Assembly: GCF_003590855.1 (NCBI RefSeq)
Contig: NZ_QYUP01000071.1
Span: forward strand, 1 to 64,000
Length of the DNA stretch: 64,000 nt
Direction: 5' to 3'
Origin: Massilia cavernae
Lineage (GTDB): Bacteria > Pseudomonadota > Gammaproteobacteria > Burkholderiales > Burkholderiaceae_D
Position 1 is the first letter of the stretch; each line of letters starts with the position of its first letter. The notes under the pieces are model-generated. The model was not told where the DNA came from. It searched no databases and worked only from the letters and a program-made list of their open reading frames with translations. Position numbers and translations under genes: made by a program. Shown piece by piece: positions 53,703 to 64,000 of this stretch.

Positions 53703-54610
53703 GCCTTGATGCCAGGATGGGCTGGGTCGACGGTGCCGATGAGCTGCCCCTGAGCCGGCAATGCGAACTGGCGGAAGTGCCGCGCGCGACGGTGTACCGG
53801 CGGCTCGCCGCCAAGGTGCCGGAGGATGCAGGTGCGGAGGACTTGCTGCTGTGCCGGCTGATCGATGAGGAATACACGAACAGGCCGTTCTATGGCAGCC
53901 GGCGCATGGTGGTGTTTTTGCGCGCAGCGGGCCGCGTTGTCAACCGCAAGCGGGTACAGCGCCTGATGCGCAGCATGGGACTGGCGGGCATGGCGCCCGG
54001 ACCGAACACCAGCAAGGCACATCCTCGGCACAAGGTCTACCCGTACCTGCTGCGGGGTGTACCGGTCACGCGGCCGAACCAGGTGTGGAGCACGGACATA
54101 ACCTATCTAAGGCTGGCGCGCGGCTTCGCCTACCTGGTGGCCGTGATTGACTGGTACAGCCGCAAGGTGCTGTCCTGGCGGCTCAGCAACAGCATGGATG
54201 CTTCGTTCTGCGTGGACTGCCTGGAGGACGCCCTGCGCGAGCATGGCAGGCCCGAGGTGTTCAATAGCGACCAGGGCTCGCAGTTCACGAGCGCGGCCTT
54301 CACGGACGTTCTCAAGCGCGAAGGCGTGGCCATCAGCATGGATGGACGCGGACGGGCCTTGGACAACATTTTCGTCGAGCGATTGTGGCGCAACGTGAAG
54401 CACGAGGATGTGTACTTGAAGGGCTATGCCAACATGGCGGAGCTGATGGTGGGACTGGCGCAATACTTCGCGTTCTACAACGCCGAGCGACCGCACCAGT
54501 CCCTTGGCTACAAGACGCCGGCCAGCGTCTATCGCAGTGGAATCGGCGGCGGAGCGTTGATCGTCGACAAGTACGGCAGCGCTGAAGTGGCGGCGCCCGA
54601 AACCGCGTGA
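53699..54610 (+). CDS. IS3-family transposase OrfB (DDE integrase domain)
   Basis: A 303-residue protein in the -1 frame relative to OrfA. HTH_21-type region (RLIDEEYTNRPFYGSRRMVVFLR) then an rve integrase core with all three catalytic acids: WSTDITYLR, FNSDQGSQFTS and the Glu of DNIFVERLWRNVKHEDVYLK. Normally made as an OrfAB fusion by frameshifting on the A8G run. Confidence 0.93.
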   Translation: MSLDARMGWVDGADELPLSRQCELAEVPRATVYRRLAAKVPEDAGAEDLLLCRLIDEEYTNRPFYGSRRMVVFLRAAGRVVNRKRVQRLMRSMGLAGMAPGPNTSKAHPRHKVYPYLLRGVPVTRPNQVWSTDITYLRLARGFAYLVAVIDWYSRKVLSWRLSNSMDASFCVDCLEDALREHGRPEVFNSDQGSQFTSAAFTDVLKREGVAISMDGRGRALDNIFVERLWRNVKHEDVYLKGYANMAELMVGLAQYFAFYNAERPHQSLGYKTPASVYRSGIGGGALIVDKYGSAEVAAPETA

Positions 54611-54785
54611 CCGCAGCAGGCCCTGCCGGCGGCGGCCCCTGGAGGATGAAGCCCTCCAGCGGCAAGGAAGTAGGATCACGGGGCAGCGCCGACCAGCTGC
54701 AGCGGTGGAAACGGACACAGCTTAAACTCGCTGAAAGATTGTCTTGACCGATGGGTCCACTTTAGCCCGCACCTCCGCGAATCGA

Positions 54786-54986
54786 TCAGTTCAGCTCTGC
54801 TTTTTCAGCTGCGGTCAGGCGCTTGCCGGTGATGACGACAACCTGCATCTTGCTGTCGGCGGCGGAGGCGAGCTGCGCTGCCTTGGCGGCGCGTACCTTC
54901 GGCACTTCAGCCGTTGCGTATGCTGCGAAAGTGCCCATCACTGCGGCTGCGAGGAAGATGGCTTCGGCGTTTTTACGGATGTTCAT
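54786..54986 (-). CDS. Small secreted protein of unknown function
   Basis: A 66-residue protein with a strong AAGGAG 7 bp before its ATG and a Sec signal peptide (to about residue 26, ATA). The mature part of about 40 residues is Ala/Lys rich and contains QVVVITGKRLTAAEKAEL. I do not recognise a characterised family; similar short proteins with a VVV-GKR-LT tail seem frequent in this bacterial group. The IS3 element ends about 24 bp after its stop. Confidence 0.65.
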   Translation of the reverse strand: MNIRKNAEAIFLAAAVMGTFAAYATAEVPKVRAAKAAQLASAADSKMQVVVITGKRLTAAEKAELN

Positions 54987-55260
54987 GGTCAGCTCCTTTG
55001 GGTTAAGTACGTTTGGTATGGTGGTACTTTATCCATCGGGGCTTCGCGCTTCCACCAGCTTGCGATGAAGCGCCCAAAACGCGGAACAGGATGCAGGATT
55101 TGTGGACGAACCGCGAACGAACGCGTATTGCGCTCGTCGTGCGCGATATGCATGGAAACGCCATACAGCCTTTAGGAACAGGCTTTCCGGCCCGTTCCAT
55201 GCAGTGCTTACCTTGGAAGTATTGGATACAGCCTTGAAGGGATGGTGTTGGTGCCTGGTG

Positions 55261-55707
55261 TCAGCGGCGGCTGGCACCAGCCGCGACTGCGTCGCCCGAT
55301 GCCGCGGCAATCGCCGCCAGCCGCGTGTCGGCATGCAGGGGAAGAAGGAGTGGCTCATCCATGATTTGAGCTCGGCTGACCGCGCCGGCATTGAGTGCCT
55401 GGATCACATAGCCGAGCGCCCTGTCGTGCCCGCCCGATTGCGCGCACGCCTTGGCCAGCATCCACGCCAGCTGGCCGCTCCTGTCGCTGCTGCCGTTGAG
55501 GAAAGCTTCGCCCTCTTGCCTGGCTTTCGCATACTCGCCGCTGGCTATTTTCGTCGCGACGCTGGTCCGCACATCCTGGACGCTTTGTATGCCAATGGCC
55601 GCGGCGATTTGCTCCTTCTCATCCTTGCCGCATCCCGACTGTGTGGCGAGCAGCGCGCCGGCCACTACCAATAAAAGTGCGCGCAACAGTTTTCGTTGAG
55701 ACTTCAT
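55261..55707 (-). CDS. Putative lipoprotein with TPR-like helices
   Basis: A 148-residue protein with signal peptide and lipobox (TQSGC, Cys about 26), followed by helical segments reminiscent of a tetratricopeptide pair (YAKARQEGEAFLNGS, QLAWMLAKACAQSGGHDRALGYVIQALNAG). GGAG precedes the ATG at 55707. Function unknown. The interval 54987-55260 downstream shows no supported gene. Confidence 0.65.
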   Translation of the reverse strand: MKSQRKLLRALLLVVAGALLATQSGCGKDEKEQIAAAIGIQSVQDVRTSVATKIASGEYAKARQEGEAFLNGSSDRSGQLAWMLAKACAQSGGHDRALGYVIQALNAGAVSRAQIMDEPLLLPLHADTRLAAIAAASGDAVAAGASRR

Positions 55708-55817
55708 GCAACGCTCCGCATAGTTCCAATAATTAGAACATCACTCTACACAGGGATTGACTCTCTGTAAAGATGTTGAAAATACCTGGAGTTGCGCCAG
55801 CCGGACGGGCCGGTGGC

Positions 55818-56369
55818 TCAGCGGCGCCGTGCGGGATGGGGAGCGAGCAGCATCACGAGTCCCTTGGCGGTATACAGCACGATCAAGGTGCCGGCCAGGT
55901 CGCCTGCCGCCATGACGCCAAAGCCGGACAGCAGATTGTCCTGGCCTTGCACCGCAAACCAGAGATGGTGCAGCAAGGGACTTGCGATGGAGAATACCAC
56001 CGCATAGGCCAGCAACTTGCCAGGCGTCAGGTCCGACAGCGATGTGCGCGCACCGTGGGGCGATTGGACAAGGCGGTACGCCATATAAGGAGCGGCAGCG
56101 GCGACGATGCCGCCCACGAACGCGCGCATGAAGTCATCGGGGAAGAAATAAAGGAAACATACCGCCCAGGAAACCAGCAGCAATCCGACGGCGCCAGCCT
56201 CGGCGAACAAAAGAATGCACAGCAGCCGCATCCCGGCAGGCAAGTAGATCCAGTTGATACCGTGCGCAAACTCCAGCCGGGCGAACAACAATTCGTTGAC
56301 GGCCAGTGCGGAACAGAACAGCACTATCGTCACGAGCACCATCGAGCAGTAAAGCAGGGCTTGCGGCAT
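55818..56369 (-). CDS. Integral membrane protein of unknown function
   Basis: A 183-residue protein with about five or six hydrophobic segments. The motif GINWIYLPAGMRLLCILLFAE near residue 35 recalls MASE1-like sensory membrane domains, but no output domain is attached. Start taken at 56369 (weak GAG upstream); the upstream residues of the longer frame are polar and unsupported. It diverges from the MarR-like gene. Confidence 0.62.
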   Translation of the reverse strand: MPQALLYCSMVLVTIVLFCSALAVNELLFARLEFAHGINWIYLPAGMRLLCILLFAEAGAVGLLLVSWAVCFLYFFPDDFMRAFVGGIVAAAAPYMAYRLVQSPHGARTSLSDLTPGKLLAYAVVFSIASPLLHHLWFAVQGQDNLLSGFGVMAAGDLAGTLIVLYTAKGLVMLLAPHPARRR

Positions 56370-56487
56370 TGATCGGCTACTCAATAGAATGGGGCTTGAA
56401 GTTGAAGAGTGCGACGAGACGATCTTACGTGAGTCCCAAGTAAGTTGCAATTATTCAAGGATTCATGATACAACTGCCAGTACGACC

Positions 56488-56844
56488 ATGAGCAAGCCTA
56501 CCCGCCCAGCAGACCTCTACCTGCGCTTCCTGAACCTGACCGAAGCGCTGCGGGGCTTGCCTTCCCTGCCCGAACTCGATCCCCTCGAAGAACGCATCCT
56601 CGAACTGATTGCCCGCGCCGGCCAGTCGCAGTCGCGGCTGTGCGTGCGCGACGTCATGGCGCGCGATGAATTGGGCGCTCCGGCCACGCTGCATACCCGC
56701 TTGAAGTCGATGCGCGAAAAAGGCTGGATCACACTGTCCGACACCGAGGACAGCCGGCGCAAGCAGGTGGAACTCACCCAGGCGGCCCTGTCCTATTTCG
56801 ACCAGCTGTCCGGCGCCATGCTCAAGGCCGCCAAAGGCGCCTAG
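56488..56844 (+). CDS. MarR-like winged-helix protein
   Basis: A 118-residue protein. LDPLEERILELIA, RVRDVMARDELGAPATLHTRLKSMREKGWITLSDTEDSRRKQVELT fits a winged helix-turn-helix with a DxRxK wing, as in MarR-family regulators; it is shorter than typical MarR proteins (about 140). Start at 56488 chosen by domain fit, with no clear Shine-Dalgarno. Target unknown; the divergent membrane-protein gene is the obvious candidate. Confidence 0.72.
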   Translation: MSKPTRPADLYLRFLNLTEALRGLPSLPELDPLEERILELIARAGQSQSRLCVRDVMARDELGAPATLHTRLKSMREKGWITLSDTEDSRRKQVELTQAALSYFDQLSGAMLKAAKGA

Positions 56845-56924
56845 CCAGCATACCCATCGATTCGTGCGGCGGCGTTTGCCGTTCTGCGTCCAGAATGTGA
56901 GCAATCATATTTCGCGGAGAAATC

Positions 56925-57746
56925 ATGCGCATCGCCACCTTCAACGTCAACGGCATCACCAGCCGCTTGCCCGCCCTGCTCCAATGGCTCGAAGAAACGC
57001 AGCCGGATGTCGCCTGCTTGCAGGAGCTGAAAGCGCCGCAGGAAAGGTTTCCGGAGGCTGCGCTCAACGAGGCCGGCTACCAGGCGATCTGGCACGGGCA
57101 GAAAAGCTGGAACGGCGTGGCGATCCTGGGAAAGGGCGTGGCGCCGCAGGAGGTGGGACGGGGCCTGGCGGGCGACCCGGAGGATTTGCAGAGCCGGTAT
57201 ATCGAAGCGGTGGTCAACGGCGTGATGGTGGTTTGCCTCTACCTGCCGAACGGGAACCCGGCGCCGGGGCCGAAGTTCGATTACAAGCTGAAGTGGTTCG
57301 AACGGCTGATTGCGCGCGCGGCCGAACTGCTCGAGACCGGCGTGCCGGCGGTACTGGCGGGCGACTTCAATGTGATGCCGACCGAACTGGACGTGTACAA
57401 GCCGGAGCGCTGGGTGAACGACGCGCTGTTCAGGCCCGAGACGCGCGAAGCCTTTCACCGGCTGGTGGCGCAGGGGTGGACGGATTCGCTAAGGACCATG
57501 CATCCGGATGAACGCATCTATACGTTCTGGGATTACTTCAGGAATGCGTTTGGGCGGGATGCGGGGCTGCGGATCGATCACCTGCTGCTCAGCCCGTCGC
57601 TTGCCGGTGCGTTGAAGGCGTCGGACGTGGACCGCGAGGTGCGCGGGAGGGAGAAACCGAGCGATCATGCGCCGACGTGGATCGAACTGGATCTCTCCAA
57701 GGTGCACAATAAATTGTTGAAGCCCGAGAAGGTCGCGTTGCCGTAA
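56925..57746 (+). CDS. xth: Exodeoxyribonuclease III
   Basis: A 273-residue AP endonuclease/exonuclease of the ExoIII family: MRIATFNVNGITSRL, CLQELKAPQERFP (metal-binding Glu), LYLPNGNPAPGPKFDYKLKWF, LAGDFNVMPTELDV (catalytic Asp/Asn) and the C-terminal RIDHLLLSPSL and SDHAPTWIEL (catalytic Asp-His). It repairs abasic sites. GGAG stands 6-7 bp before the ATG. Converges with rarA. Confidence 0.94.
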   Translation: MRIATFNVNGITSRLPALLQWLEETQPDVACLQELKAPQERFPEAALNEAGYQAIWHGQKSWNGVAILGKGVAPQEVGRGLAGDPEDLQSRYIEAVVNGVMVVCLYLPNGNPAPGPKFDYKLKWFERLIARAAELLETGVPAVLAGDFNVMPTELDVYKPERWVNDALFRPETREAFHRLVAQGWTDSLRTMHPDERIYTFWDYFRNAFGRDAGLRIDHLLLSPSLAGALKASDVDREVRGREKPSDHAPTWIELDLSKVHNKLLKPEKVALP

Positions 57747-57774
57747 GAGCCCGTGGTCAATCGGGACAATTGGA

Positions 57775-59076
57775 TCACGACCGCGCGTCGTCGTCCAGGC
57801 TGCGCAGCCACGCCAGCTTCTCGGCAATCTTCGCTTCGATCCCGCGCGGTACCGGCTCGTACCAGCGCGGTTCGGCCATGCCGTCCGGCAGGTAGGTTTC
57901 GCCGGCCGCATACGCATGCGGCTCGTCGTGCGCGTAGCGATACTCGTGGCCGTAACCCAGTTCCTTCATCAGCTTGGTCGGGGCGTTGCGCAGGTGGACT
58001 GGCACTTCGCGCGACTTGTCCTTCCTGACGAAGGCCATCGCACGGTTGTACGCGTTATATCCGGCGTTGCTCTTGGCCGCGATCGCCAGGTAGATCACGG
58101 CCTGCGCCAGCGCCAGCTCTCCTTCCGGCGAACCCAGGCGCTCGTACGTGGCCGCCGCATCATTGGCCAGCTGGATCGCGCGCGGGTCGGCGATGCCGAT
58201 GTCTTCCCACGCCATGCGCACGATGCGGCGCGACAGGTATTTGGCATCGGCGCCGCCATCGAGCATGCGGCACAGCCAGTACAGCGCGGCATCGGGATGC
58301 GAACCGCGCACCGACTTGTGCAGCGCCGAGATCTGGTCGTAGAAGTTGTCGCCGCCCTTGTCGAAGCGCCGCGAATTCAAGGTAAGCGCGTTGTCGACGA
58401 ACTCGCCCGTGATGGTGGTGATGCCCGACGTTTCGGCCGAGGTCTTGGTCTGCTCCAGCAGGTTCAGGAAACGCCGCGCGTCGCCATCGGCATAGCCGAT
58501 CAGCGTGGCAACCGCCACTTCGTCGAACTGCAGGTGCTGCAGCACGCGCTCCTGCGCGCGCTTGAGCAGCTGCAGCATCTCGCTGTCGGTCAGCGCCTTC
58601 AGCACGTACACCTGCGAGCGCGACAGCAGCGCCGAGTTCACCTCGAACGACGGGTTCTCCGTGGTCGCGCCGATCAAGGTCACCAGCCCGGACTCGACAA
58701 ACGGCAGCAAGGCGTCCTGCTGCGACTTGTTGAAGCGGTGAATCTCGTCGATGAACAGGATGGTGTGCTTGCCGCCTGCCAGGTAATGCTCGGCCTGCTC
58801 GATCGAGGCGCGGATATCCTTCACGCCCGACAGCACCGCCGACAGCGCGATGAACTCGCAGTCGAAGGCGTGCGCGGTCAGGCGCGCCAGCGTGGTCTTG
58901 CCGACGCCGGGCGGCCCCCACAAAATCATCGAGTGCGGCTTGCCCGACTTGAACACCAGGTTCAGCGGCTTGCCCGGCGCCAGCAGATGGCTCTGGCCGA
59001 TCACTTCATCGATGGTGGCCGGGCGCAGCGCTTCGGCCAGCGGCGGCGAGGGCTCGGCTTTGAAAAGGTCATCCAC
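57775..59076 (-). CDS. rarA: Replication-associated recombination protein A (RarA/MgsA)
   Basis: A 433-residue AAA+ ATPase: LAEALRPATIDEVIGQSHLL at the N-terminus, Walker A GPPGVGKTTLA, Walker B ILFIDEIHRFNKSQQDALLP, sensor 1 IGATTENPSFEVN, and the C-terminal tetramerisation region (SHPDAALYWLCRMLDGGADAKYLSRRIVRMAWEDIG). It acts at stalled replication forks. In many betaproteobacteria this gene lies in a row with lolA, ftsK and serS; here xth and several small genes intervene before serS. Confidence 0.95.
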   Translation of the reverse strand: MDDLFKAEPSPPLAEALRPATIDEVIGQSHLLAPGKPLNLVFKSGKPHSMILWGPPGVGKTTLARLTAHAFDCEFIALSAVLSGVKDIRASIEQAEHYLAGGKHTILFIDEIHRFNKSQQDALLPFVESGLVTLIGATTENPSFEVNSALLSRSQVYVLKALTDSEMLQLLKRAQERVLQHLQFDEVAVATLIGYADGDARRFLNLLEQTKTSAETSGITTITGEFVDNALTLNSRRFDKGGDNFYDQISALHKSVRGSHPDAALYWLCRMLDGGADAKYLSRRIVRMAWEDIGIADPRAIQLANDAAATYERLGSPEGELALAQAVIYLAIAAKSNAGYNAYNRAMAFVRKDKSREVPVHLRNAPTKLMKELGYGHEYRYAHDEPHAYAAGETYLPDGMAEPRWYEPVPRGIEAKIAEKLAWLRSLDDDARS

Positions 59077-59197
59077 GGGGTGTCCCGGTTCGGTATGGGT
59101 GGGTCATGCGTAGCAAAATTATAGGACAACGGCTGCGCCAGCCCGGTTCGCGCATGCGCGGCGGGCCGTGTTGACGCAGGTCGCGCAGCGTGTGCGC

Positions 59198-59839
59198 TTA
59201 GTTGCTGTTGAAAACGTCGGCGCCCTTCGGCACCACGAACTTGAACTGCTGCCCGCCAAGGTTGGGGTTCTTCTCGAACTTCTGGAACGCCAGCAGCGAG
59301 GTTTGCCCGAATGCGTCGCGCAGTTCCATCGCTTCCGGGGTGCCGTTGCGCAAACCGATGCTGATCTGCTCGAACGCAGTGTCCTTGGCTTTCGGCGTGG
59401 CATTCAGCCATTCAAGCCCGTCGCGGGTGCCCGCTTCGCTCAGGGTGAAGTTCTTTTCCAGGTCGTTGCTGCCGAACAGGATTGCGGCCGGCGACGAGCC
59501 GAGCGCGTCGCCCAGCTTCTTGACCGTCACCTGGTTCAGGTCCTTGTCGTAGATATACAGCTGGTCGCCGTCGGCTTGCAGCTGCTGCTCGTAAGGCTTC
59601 ACGTAGGTCCAGATGAACTTGCCCGGACGCGCGAACACGAAGTTGCCGGAGGCCGGCTGCGAAACCTTGCTGCTTTCCGTTTTCTTGACCTGGCGCTGGG
59701 TGAACTCGCCGCGCGCCGACTTGGTGCTTGCCACGAAGGTCTTGAACTGGGCCAGCGCGCTTGCGTACGCCGAGTCGGACAGCGCCAACGCGCCTGCGGC
59801 CACCACGGCGCCAAATGTCGTTTTCAGGCTGATGCCCAT
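59198..59839 (-). CDS. lolA: Outer-membrane lipoprotein carrier protein LolA
   Basis: A 213-residue periplasmic chaperone. Signal peptide to about residue 26, then the LolA fold: [70 protein letters not shown], and [22 protein letters not shown]. It carries lipoproteins from LolCDE to LolB. It follows ftsK by 9 bp on the same strand. Confidence 0.93.
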   Translation of the reverse strand: MGISLKTTFGAVVAAGALALSDSAYASALAQFKTFVASTKSARGEFTQRQVKKTESSKVSQPASGNFVFARPGKFIWTYVKPYEQQLQADGDQLYIYDKDLNQVTVKKLGDALGSSPAAILFGSNDLEKNFTLSEAGTRDGLEWLNATPKAKDTAFEQISIGLRNGTPEAMELRDAFGQTSLLAFQKFEKNPNLGGQQFKFVVPKGADVFNSN

Positions 59840-59848
59840 ATTGCTTCC

Positions 59849-62206
59849 TTATTCAGCACTGGCAGCGGGAACGAGGATGTCCCGGTTGCCGTTCGATTGC
59901 ATGGCGGAGACGACTCCGCTGTTTTCCATTTGTTCCAGCAGGCGCGCGGCGCGGTTGTAGCCGATGCGCAGGTGGCGCTGCACCAGCGAGATCGAGGCGC
60001 GGCGGTTCTTCAGCACGACTTGTACCGCCTGGTCGTACATCGGATCCGCTTCGCCGCCCGCTTCGCCTGCAGCGCCGCCCTCGGCACTGCCCTCGCCTTC
60101 CAGCGTGCCGCCTTCGAGGATGCCTTCAATGTAATTCGGTTCGCCTGTCGACTGCAGATGTTTTACAACTCGATGCACTTCGTCGTCCGACACGAAGGCG
60201 CCGTGCACGCGGATCGGCAGGCCGGTACCCGGCGGCATGTACAGCATGTCGCCCATGCCCAGCAGCGCTTCCGCGCCCATCTGGTCGAGAATGGTGCGCG
60301 AGTCGATCTTGGACGACACCTGGAACGCGATGCGGGTCGGGATGTTCGCCTTGATCAGGCCGGTAATGACGTCGACCGATGGACGCTGGGTCGCCAGGAT
60401 CAGGTGCAGGCCGGCCGCACGCGCCTTCTGCGCGATACGGGCGATCAGTTCCTCGACCTTCTTACCCACCACCATCATCAGGTCGGCAAGCTCATCAATG
60501 ATAATGACGATGGTCGGCAGTTTTTCAAGTGGCTCAGGTGAATCGGGCGTCAGCGAGAACGGGTTCGGGATGTGCTCCTCGCGCTTGGCCGCCTCGGCGA
60601 TCTTGGCGTTGTAGCCTGCCAGGTTGCGCACGCCGAGTTTACTCATCAGCTTGTAGCGGCGTTCCATCTCGTTCACCGCCCAGTTCAGCGCGTGGCCGGC
60701 CTGGCGCATGTCGGTCACCACCGGCGCCAGCAGGTGCGGGATGCCTTCGTACACCGACATTTCCAGCATCTTCGGGTCGATCAGGATCAGGCGCACGTCG
60801 GCCGGGTCGGACTTGTACAGCAGCGACAGGATGGTAGCGTTGATGCCGACCGACTTACCGGAACCGGTGGTACCCGCCACCAGCAGGTGCGGCATCTTGG
60901 CCAGGTCGGCCACCACGGCCTTGCCGGCGATGTCCTTGCCCAGCGCGACCGTCAGGTTGGACGGGCTGTCGTTGTAGACCTTGGAGCCGACGATTTCCGT
61001 CAGGCGCACGATCTGGCGCTTCGGATTCGGCAGTTCCAGCGCCATGTAGTTCTTGCCCGGGATGGTCTCGACCACGCGGATCGAGGTCAGCGACAGCGAA
61101 CGGGCCAGGTCGCGCGCCAGGCCGACGATCTGGCTGCCCTTGACGCCGGTGGCCGGCTCGATCTCGTAGCGAGTGACGACCGGGCCCGGATAGGCGGCCA
61201 CGACCTTGGCTTCGACACCGAAGTCGGACAGTTTCTTCTCGATCAGGCGGCTGGTGAACTCCAGCGTTTCGACGGAAACGGTTTCCTGGGCCTCCGGCGG
61301 ATCGTCCAACAGCGACAGCGGCGGCAGCGGCGAGTCGCCCGGCAGGTCGCGGAACAGTTCGGCCTGCTTTTCCTTCTGCACCCGGTCGGACTTGACCACT
61401 TCCACCACCTGCGGCTCGATCTTGACCGGCGCCGCCGCGACATGCTTCTCGACGTGCTTGGCACGCTCGTGCACCACCACCTCGTCGCGCTTGACGGCCG
61501 CCACTTCACCCTGCTTGCGGTCTTCGCGGTCCTGGTAGCGCAGGCGGAACCATTCGACCGTGTTTTCCAGCGCCTCGCCGATGCGCTCGGCAACCGCCAT
61601 CCACGACACTTGGAAGAACAGCGAGAAGCCGAGGAAGAACAGCGACAGCAGCAGCAAGGTGGCGCCGGTGAAGCCGAAGGCGTGGTGCGCGTTCTGGCCG
61701 ATCAGCTCGCCCAACACGCCGCCCGGACGGGCGCGCGGCAGCTGCACGTGCAGCGACCACATGCGCAGGTATTCGAGGCCGACGCTGCCCAGGAACAGCA
61801 GCGCGAAGCCGACCCAGCGGATCGCGCCTTCGTGTTCGTGCTCGGGATCGGCTTCGCGTTCCATGACGAACTTGTCGGTCAGCGAGCGGTAGCCCTTCCA
61901 GACCAGCCGCAGGAAGCAGATGCACCACCACCAGGCCGAGAAGCCGAAGATGAACAGCATCAGGTCGGCCAGGTAGGCGCCCGCGCGGCCGCCCAGGTTC
62001 ATTACCTTGGGCACCTGCACCTCGTGCGACCAGCCCGGATCGGCCTTGTTATAGCTAATCAGGATCATCACGAAGTACAGGAACACGACTGCCAGCGCGA
62101 TCCAGCGCGCTTCGGACAGCAGGCGCACCAACCGGTTCGGCAGCGGTGGCCGGACGGTGGTGTTGCGTGTGTAACTGGAGGTTTGTGCTTGGCTTGTCTT
62201 AGTCAT
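59849..62206 (-). CDS. ftsK: DNA translocase FtsK
   Basis: About 785 residues. Four N-terminal membrane helices (between residues about 30 and 190) anchor it at the septum; a short charged linker follows; the motor domain has Walker [11 protein letters not shown] and Walker [14 protein letters not shown]; the C-terminal winged-helix gamma domain ([23 protein letters not shown]) reads KOPS sequences and activates XerCD. The linker is short compared with E. coli FtsK. Start at 62206 chosen because MTKTSQAQ begins a typical N-terminus; no strong Shine-Dalgarno is seen at any candidate. Confidence 0.94.
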   Translation of the reverse strand: MTKTSQAQTSSYTRNTTVRPPLPNRLVRLLSEARWIALAVVFLYFVMILISYNKADPGWSHEVQVPKVMNLGGRAGAYLADLMLFIFGFSAWWWCICFLRLVWKGYRSLTDKFVMEREADPEHEHEGAIRWVGFALLFLGSVGLEYLRMWSLHVQLPRARPGGVLGELIGQNAHHAFGFTGATLLLLSLFFLGFSLFFQVSWMAVAERIGEALENTVEWFRLRYQDREDRKQGEVAAVKRDEVVVHERAKHVEKHVAAAPVKIEPQVVEVVKSDRVQKEKQAELFRDLPGDSPLPPLSLLDDPPEAQETVSVETLEFTSRLIEKKLSDFGVEAKVVAAYPGPVVTRYEIEPATGVKGSQIVGLARDLARSLSLTSIRVVETIPGKNYMALELPNPKRQIVRLTEIVGSKVYNDSPSNLTVALGKDIAGKAVVADLAKMPHLLVAGTTGSGKSVGINATILSLLYKSDPADVRLILIDPKMLEMSVYEGIPHLLAPVVTDMRQAGHALNWAVNEMERRYKLMSKLGVRNLAGYNAKIAEAAKREEHIPNPFSLTPDSPEPLEKLPTIVIIIDELADLMMVVGKKVEELIARIAQKARAAGLHLILATQRPSVDVITGLIKANIPTRIAFQVSSKIDSRTILDQMGAEALLGMGDMLYMPPGTGLPIRVHGAFVSDDEVHRVVKHLQSTGEPNYIEGILEGGTLEGEGSAEGGAAGEAGGEADPMYDQAVQVVLKNRRASISLVQRHLRIGYNRAARLLEQMENSGVVSAMQSNGNRDILVPAASAE

Positions 62207-62301
62207 TCTGTGTGAAACGTTGCTGCCATAAAGCGATCCGCCCATTCTAAGCCATATATTGCAAGACATGCCTATCAATCATGCACGTGCGCATCATCGT
62301 C

Positions 62302-62307
62302 TATAAT
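62302..62307 (+). promoter_or_regulatory. Likely -10 element of the trxB promoter
   Basis: A perfect TATAAT in the ftsK-trxB divergent region, 81 bp before the trxB start. The -35 region at the proper distance is poor, so this is tentative. Confidence 0.4.
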
Positions 62308-62378
62308 CGCGGGCTGGCATTAGAACACTTGAACTGGAAATTTTCAGCCCCAGTTTCATTTCTTACACATTTCGATAG

Positions 62379-63344
<966 letters not shown>

Positions 63345-63352
63345 GCAGCATC

Positions 63353-64000
63353 ATGGCGTCGATGAAGGATTTTGCCGACCTGAAGGCCTTGCGCGAAGCG
63401 CTGAAGGAACAGGAACAGCAGCGCGCCATCGAGAAAGCCGAGCGCGAGAAGCGCGAACGCGCGGCGCAGCAGGAAGCCAGCGTGTTCCGCAACGCACTCG
63501 GCGGCGTCAAGAAACTGCCCGAGTCGGACCGCTACGTGCCGAATGCGCCGCCGGGCATCAACCCTCCTCCTCCGCGCCAGAAGTTCCGCTCGCAGGCGGA
63601 GGACGACGCTGCGGTGCTGCGCGAATCGCTGTCGGACGACTTCGAGGTCGACCATTTGCTGGAAGACGAGCCTGGCGTCAGTTTCTCGCGCCACGGGATC
63701 GGGCCGGACGTGCTGCGCAAGCTGCGCAAGGGCTACTGGCAGGTGCAGGACGAGCTCGACCTGCACGGCATGCGGCGCGACACCGCGCGCGACCAGCTGG
63801 GCGACTTCCTGCGCCGCGCCGCCAAGCGCAAGCTGCGCTGCGTGTGCATCATCCACGGCAAGGGCCTCGGCTCGGCCGGCGGCGAACCGGTGCTGCGCTC
63901 GATGGTGCACAGCTGGCTGGAGCAGAAGGAAGAGGTTATCGCGTTCTGCGCCGCGAACATGGACGGGCGGCCGCATGGCGCGCTGATAGTGCTGCTGCGC
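63353..64000 (+). CDS. Smr-domain protein, 3' end cut by the window
   Basis: At least 216 residues, with no stop before the window end. An N-terminal highly charged helical stretch (LREALKEQEQQRAIEKAEREKRER) is followed by a linker and an Smr domain with DLHGMRRDTAR, CIIHGKGLGS and the beginning of the final strand (GALIVLLR). Smr domains are linked to nucleic-acid nicking and, in newer work, to ribosome rescue; role here unknown. Only the last few residues are likely missing. Confidence 0.88.
   Translation, partial: MASMKDFADLKALREALKEQEQQRAIEKAEREKRERAAQQEASVFRNALGGVKKLPESDRYVPNAPPGINPPPPRQKFRSQAEDDAAVLRESLSDDFEVDHLLEDEPGVSFSRHGIGPDVLRKLRKGYWQVQDELDLHGMRRDTARDQLGDFLRRAAKRKLRCVCIIHGKGLGSAGGEPVLRSMVHSWLEQKEEVIAFCAANMDGRPHGALIVLLR

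Larger units (their letters stand above)
53342..54762 (+). mobile_element. IS3-family insertion sequence, about 1.42 kb
   Basis: Contains overlapping orfA and orfB and imperfect terminal inverted repeats: left AGTGGATCCAC... and right (reverse strand) AGTGGACCCAT..., both followed some 30 bp in by GTTTAAGCTGT. The DDE triad of orfB is intact, so the copy may be functional. Ends are estimated to within a few bases; no convincing target duplication was seen. It sits between serS and a small secreted-protein gene. Confidence 0.85.

Overview
The window is high-GC DNA from a betaproteobacterium, most likely an Oxalobacteraceae soil or plant-associated bacterium (Massilia/Duganella/Telluria type). 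I infer this from protein resemblance and from the housekeeping block at the right end (serS, tRNA-Ser, rarA, lolA, ftsK, trxB); no database search was possible.

About 51.7 kb (1-51.7 kb) is one large pectin locus specialised for rhamnogalacturonan-I (RG-I) and its sugars. At 0.3-12.7 kb there are three short operons of secreted enzymes: DUF4861 protein, PL26 exo-RG-lyase, CE12 acetylesterase and GH43-like lipoprotein (+); tandem-domain CE12-like esterase, DUF6250 and GH105 unsaturated rhamnogalacturonyl hydrolase (-); PL22-like lyase and an alpha/beta esterase (+). At 12.75-30.8 kb a long minus-strand series runs PL11 endo-lyase, a second PL26, GH2 beta-glucuronidase, TonB-dependent receptor, a frameshifted GH43, a giant GH35, a bifunctional rhamnulose-phosphate aldolase/lactaldehyde dehydrogenase, and rhamnose mutarotase. 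At 31.3-47 kb lies a rhizobial-style rhamnose locus: rhaD-rhaI-GH28-exuT-udh (-) diverging from rhaR-rhaS-rhaT-rhaP-rhaQ-rhaK (+). At 47.6-51.7 kb a Na+/sugar symporter, galT and galK handle galactose.

Together the genes describe one route. Lyases and esterases open the acetylated backbone. GH2, GH35 and GH43 enzymes trim side chains. The TonB receptor imports oligomers. GH105 and GH28 finish them. Rhamnose enters by the ABC transporter and becomes DHAP plus lactate, galacturonate enters by ExuT and is oxidised by Udh, and galactose enters by the symporter and goes through GalK/GalT.

The most interesting observations are: (1) a palindrome AATCA-N6-TGATY, found by eye at six places, all in promoter regions of this locus, which looks like the operator of an undescribed locus-wide regulon, possibly bound by the DeoR-type regulator; (2) a TnpB element inserted exactly at the rhaT/rhaP stop-start junction, where its ends regenerate the rhaT stop codon and supply a ribosome binding site for rhaP; (3) a 324-bp non-autonomous relative of that element in the same start-codon context in front of the PL11 gene; (4) the lack of the canonical RuvC-II glutamate in this TnpB; (5) two lesions in glycosidase genes, a GH43 that lost its GPGHNS motif and a GH28 whose signal peptide is out of frame. 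An IS3-family element and a few small genes separate serS from rarA. The last gene, encoding an Smr-domain protein, is cut by the window end.
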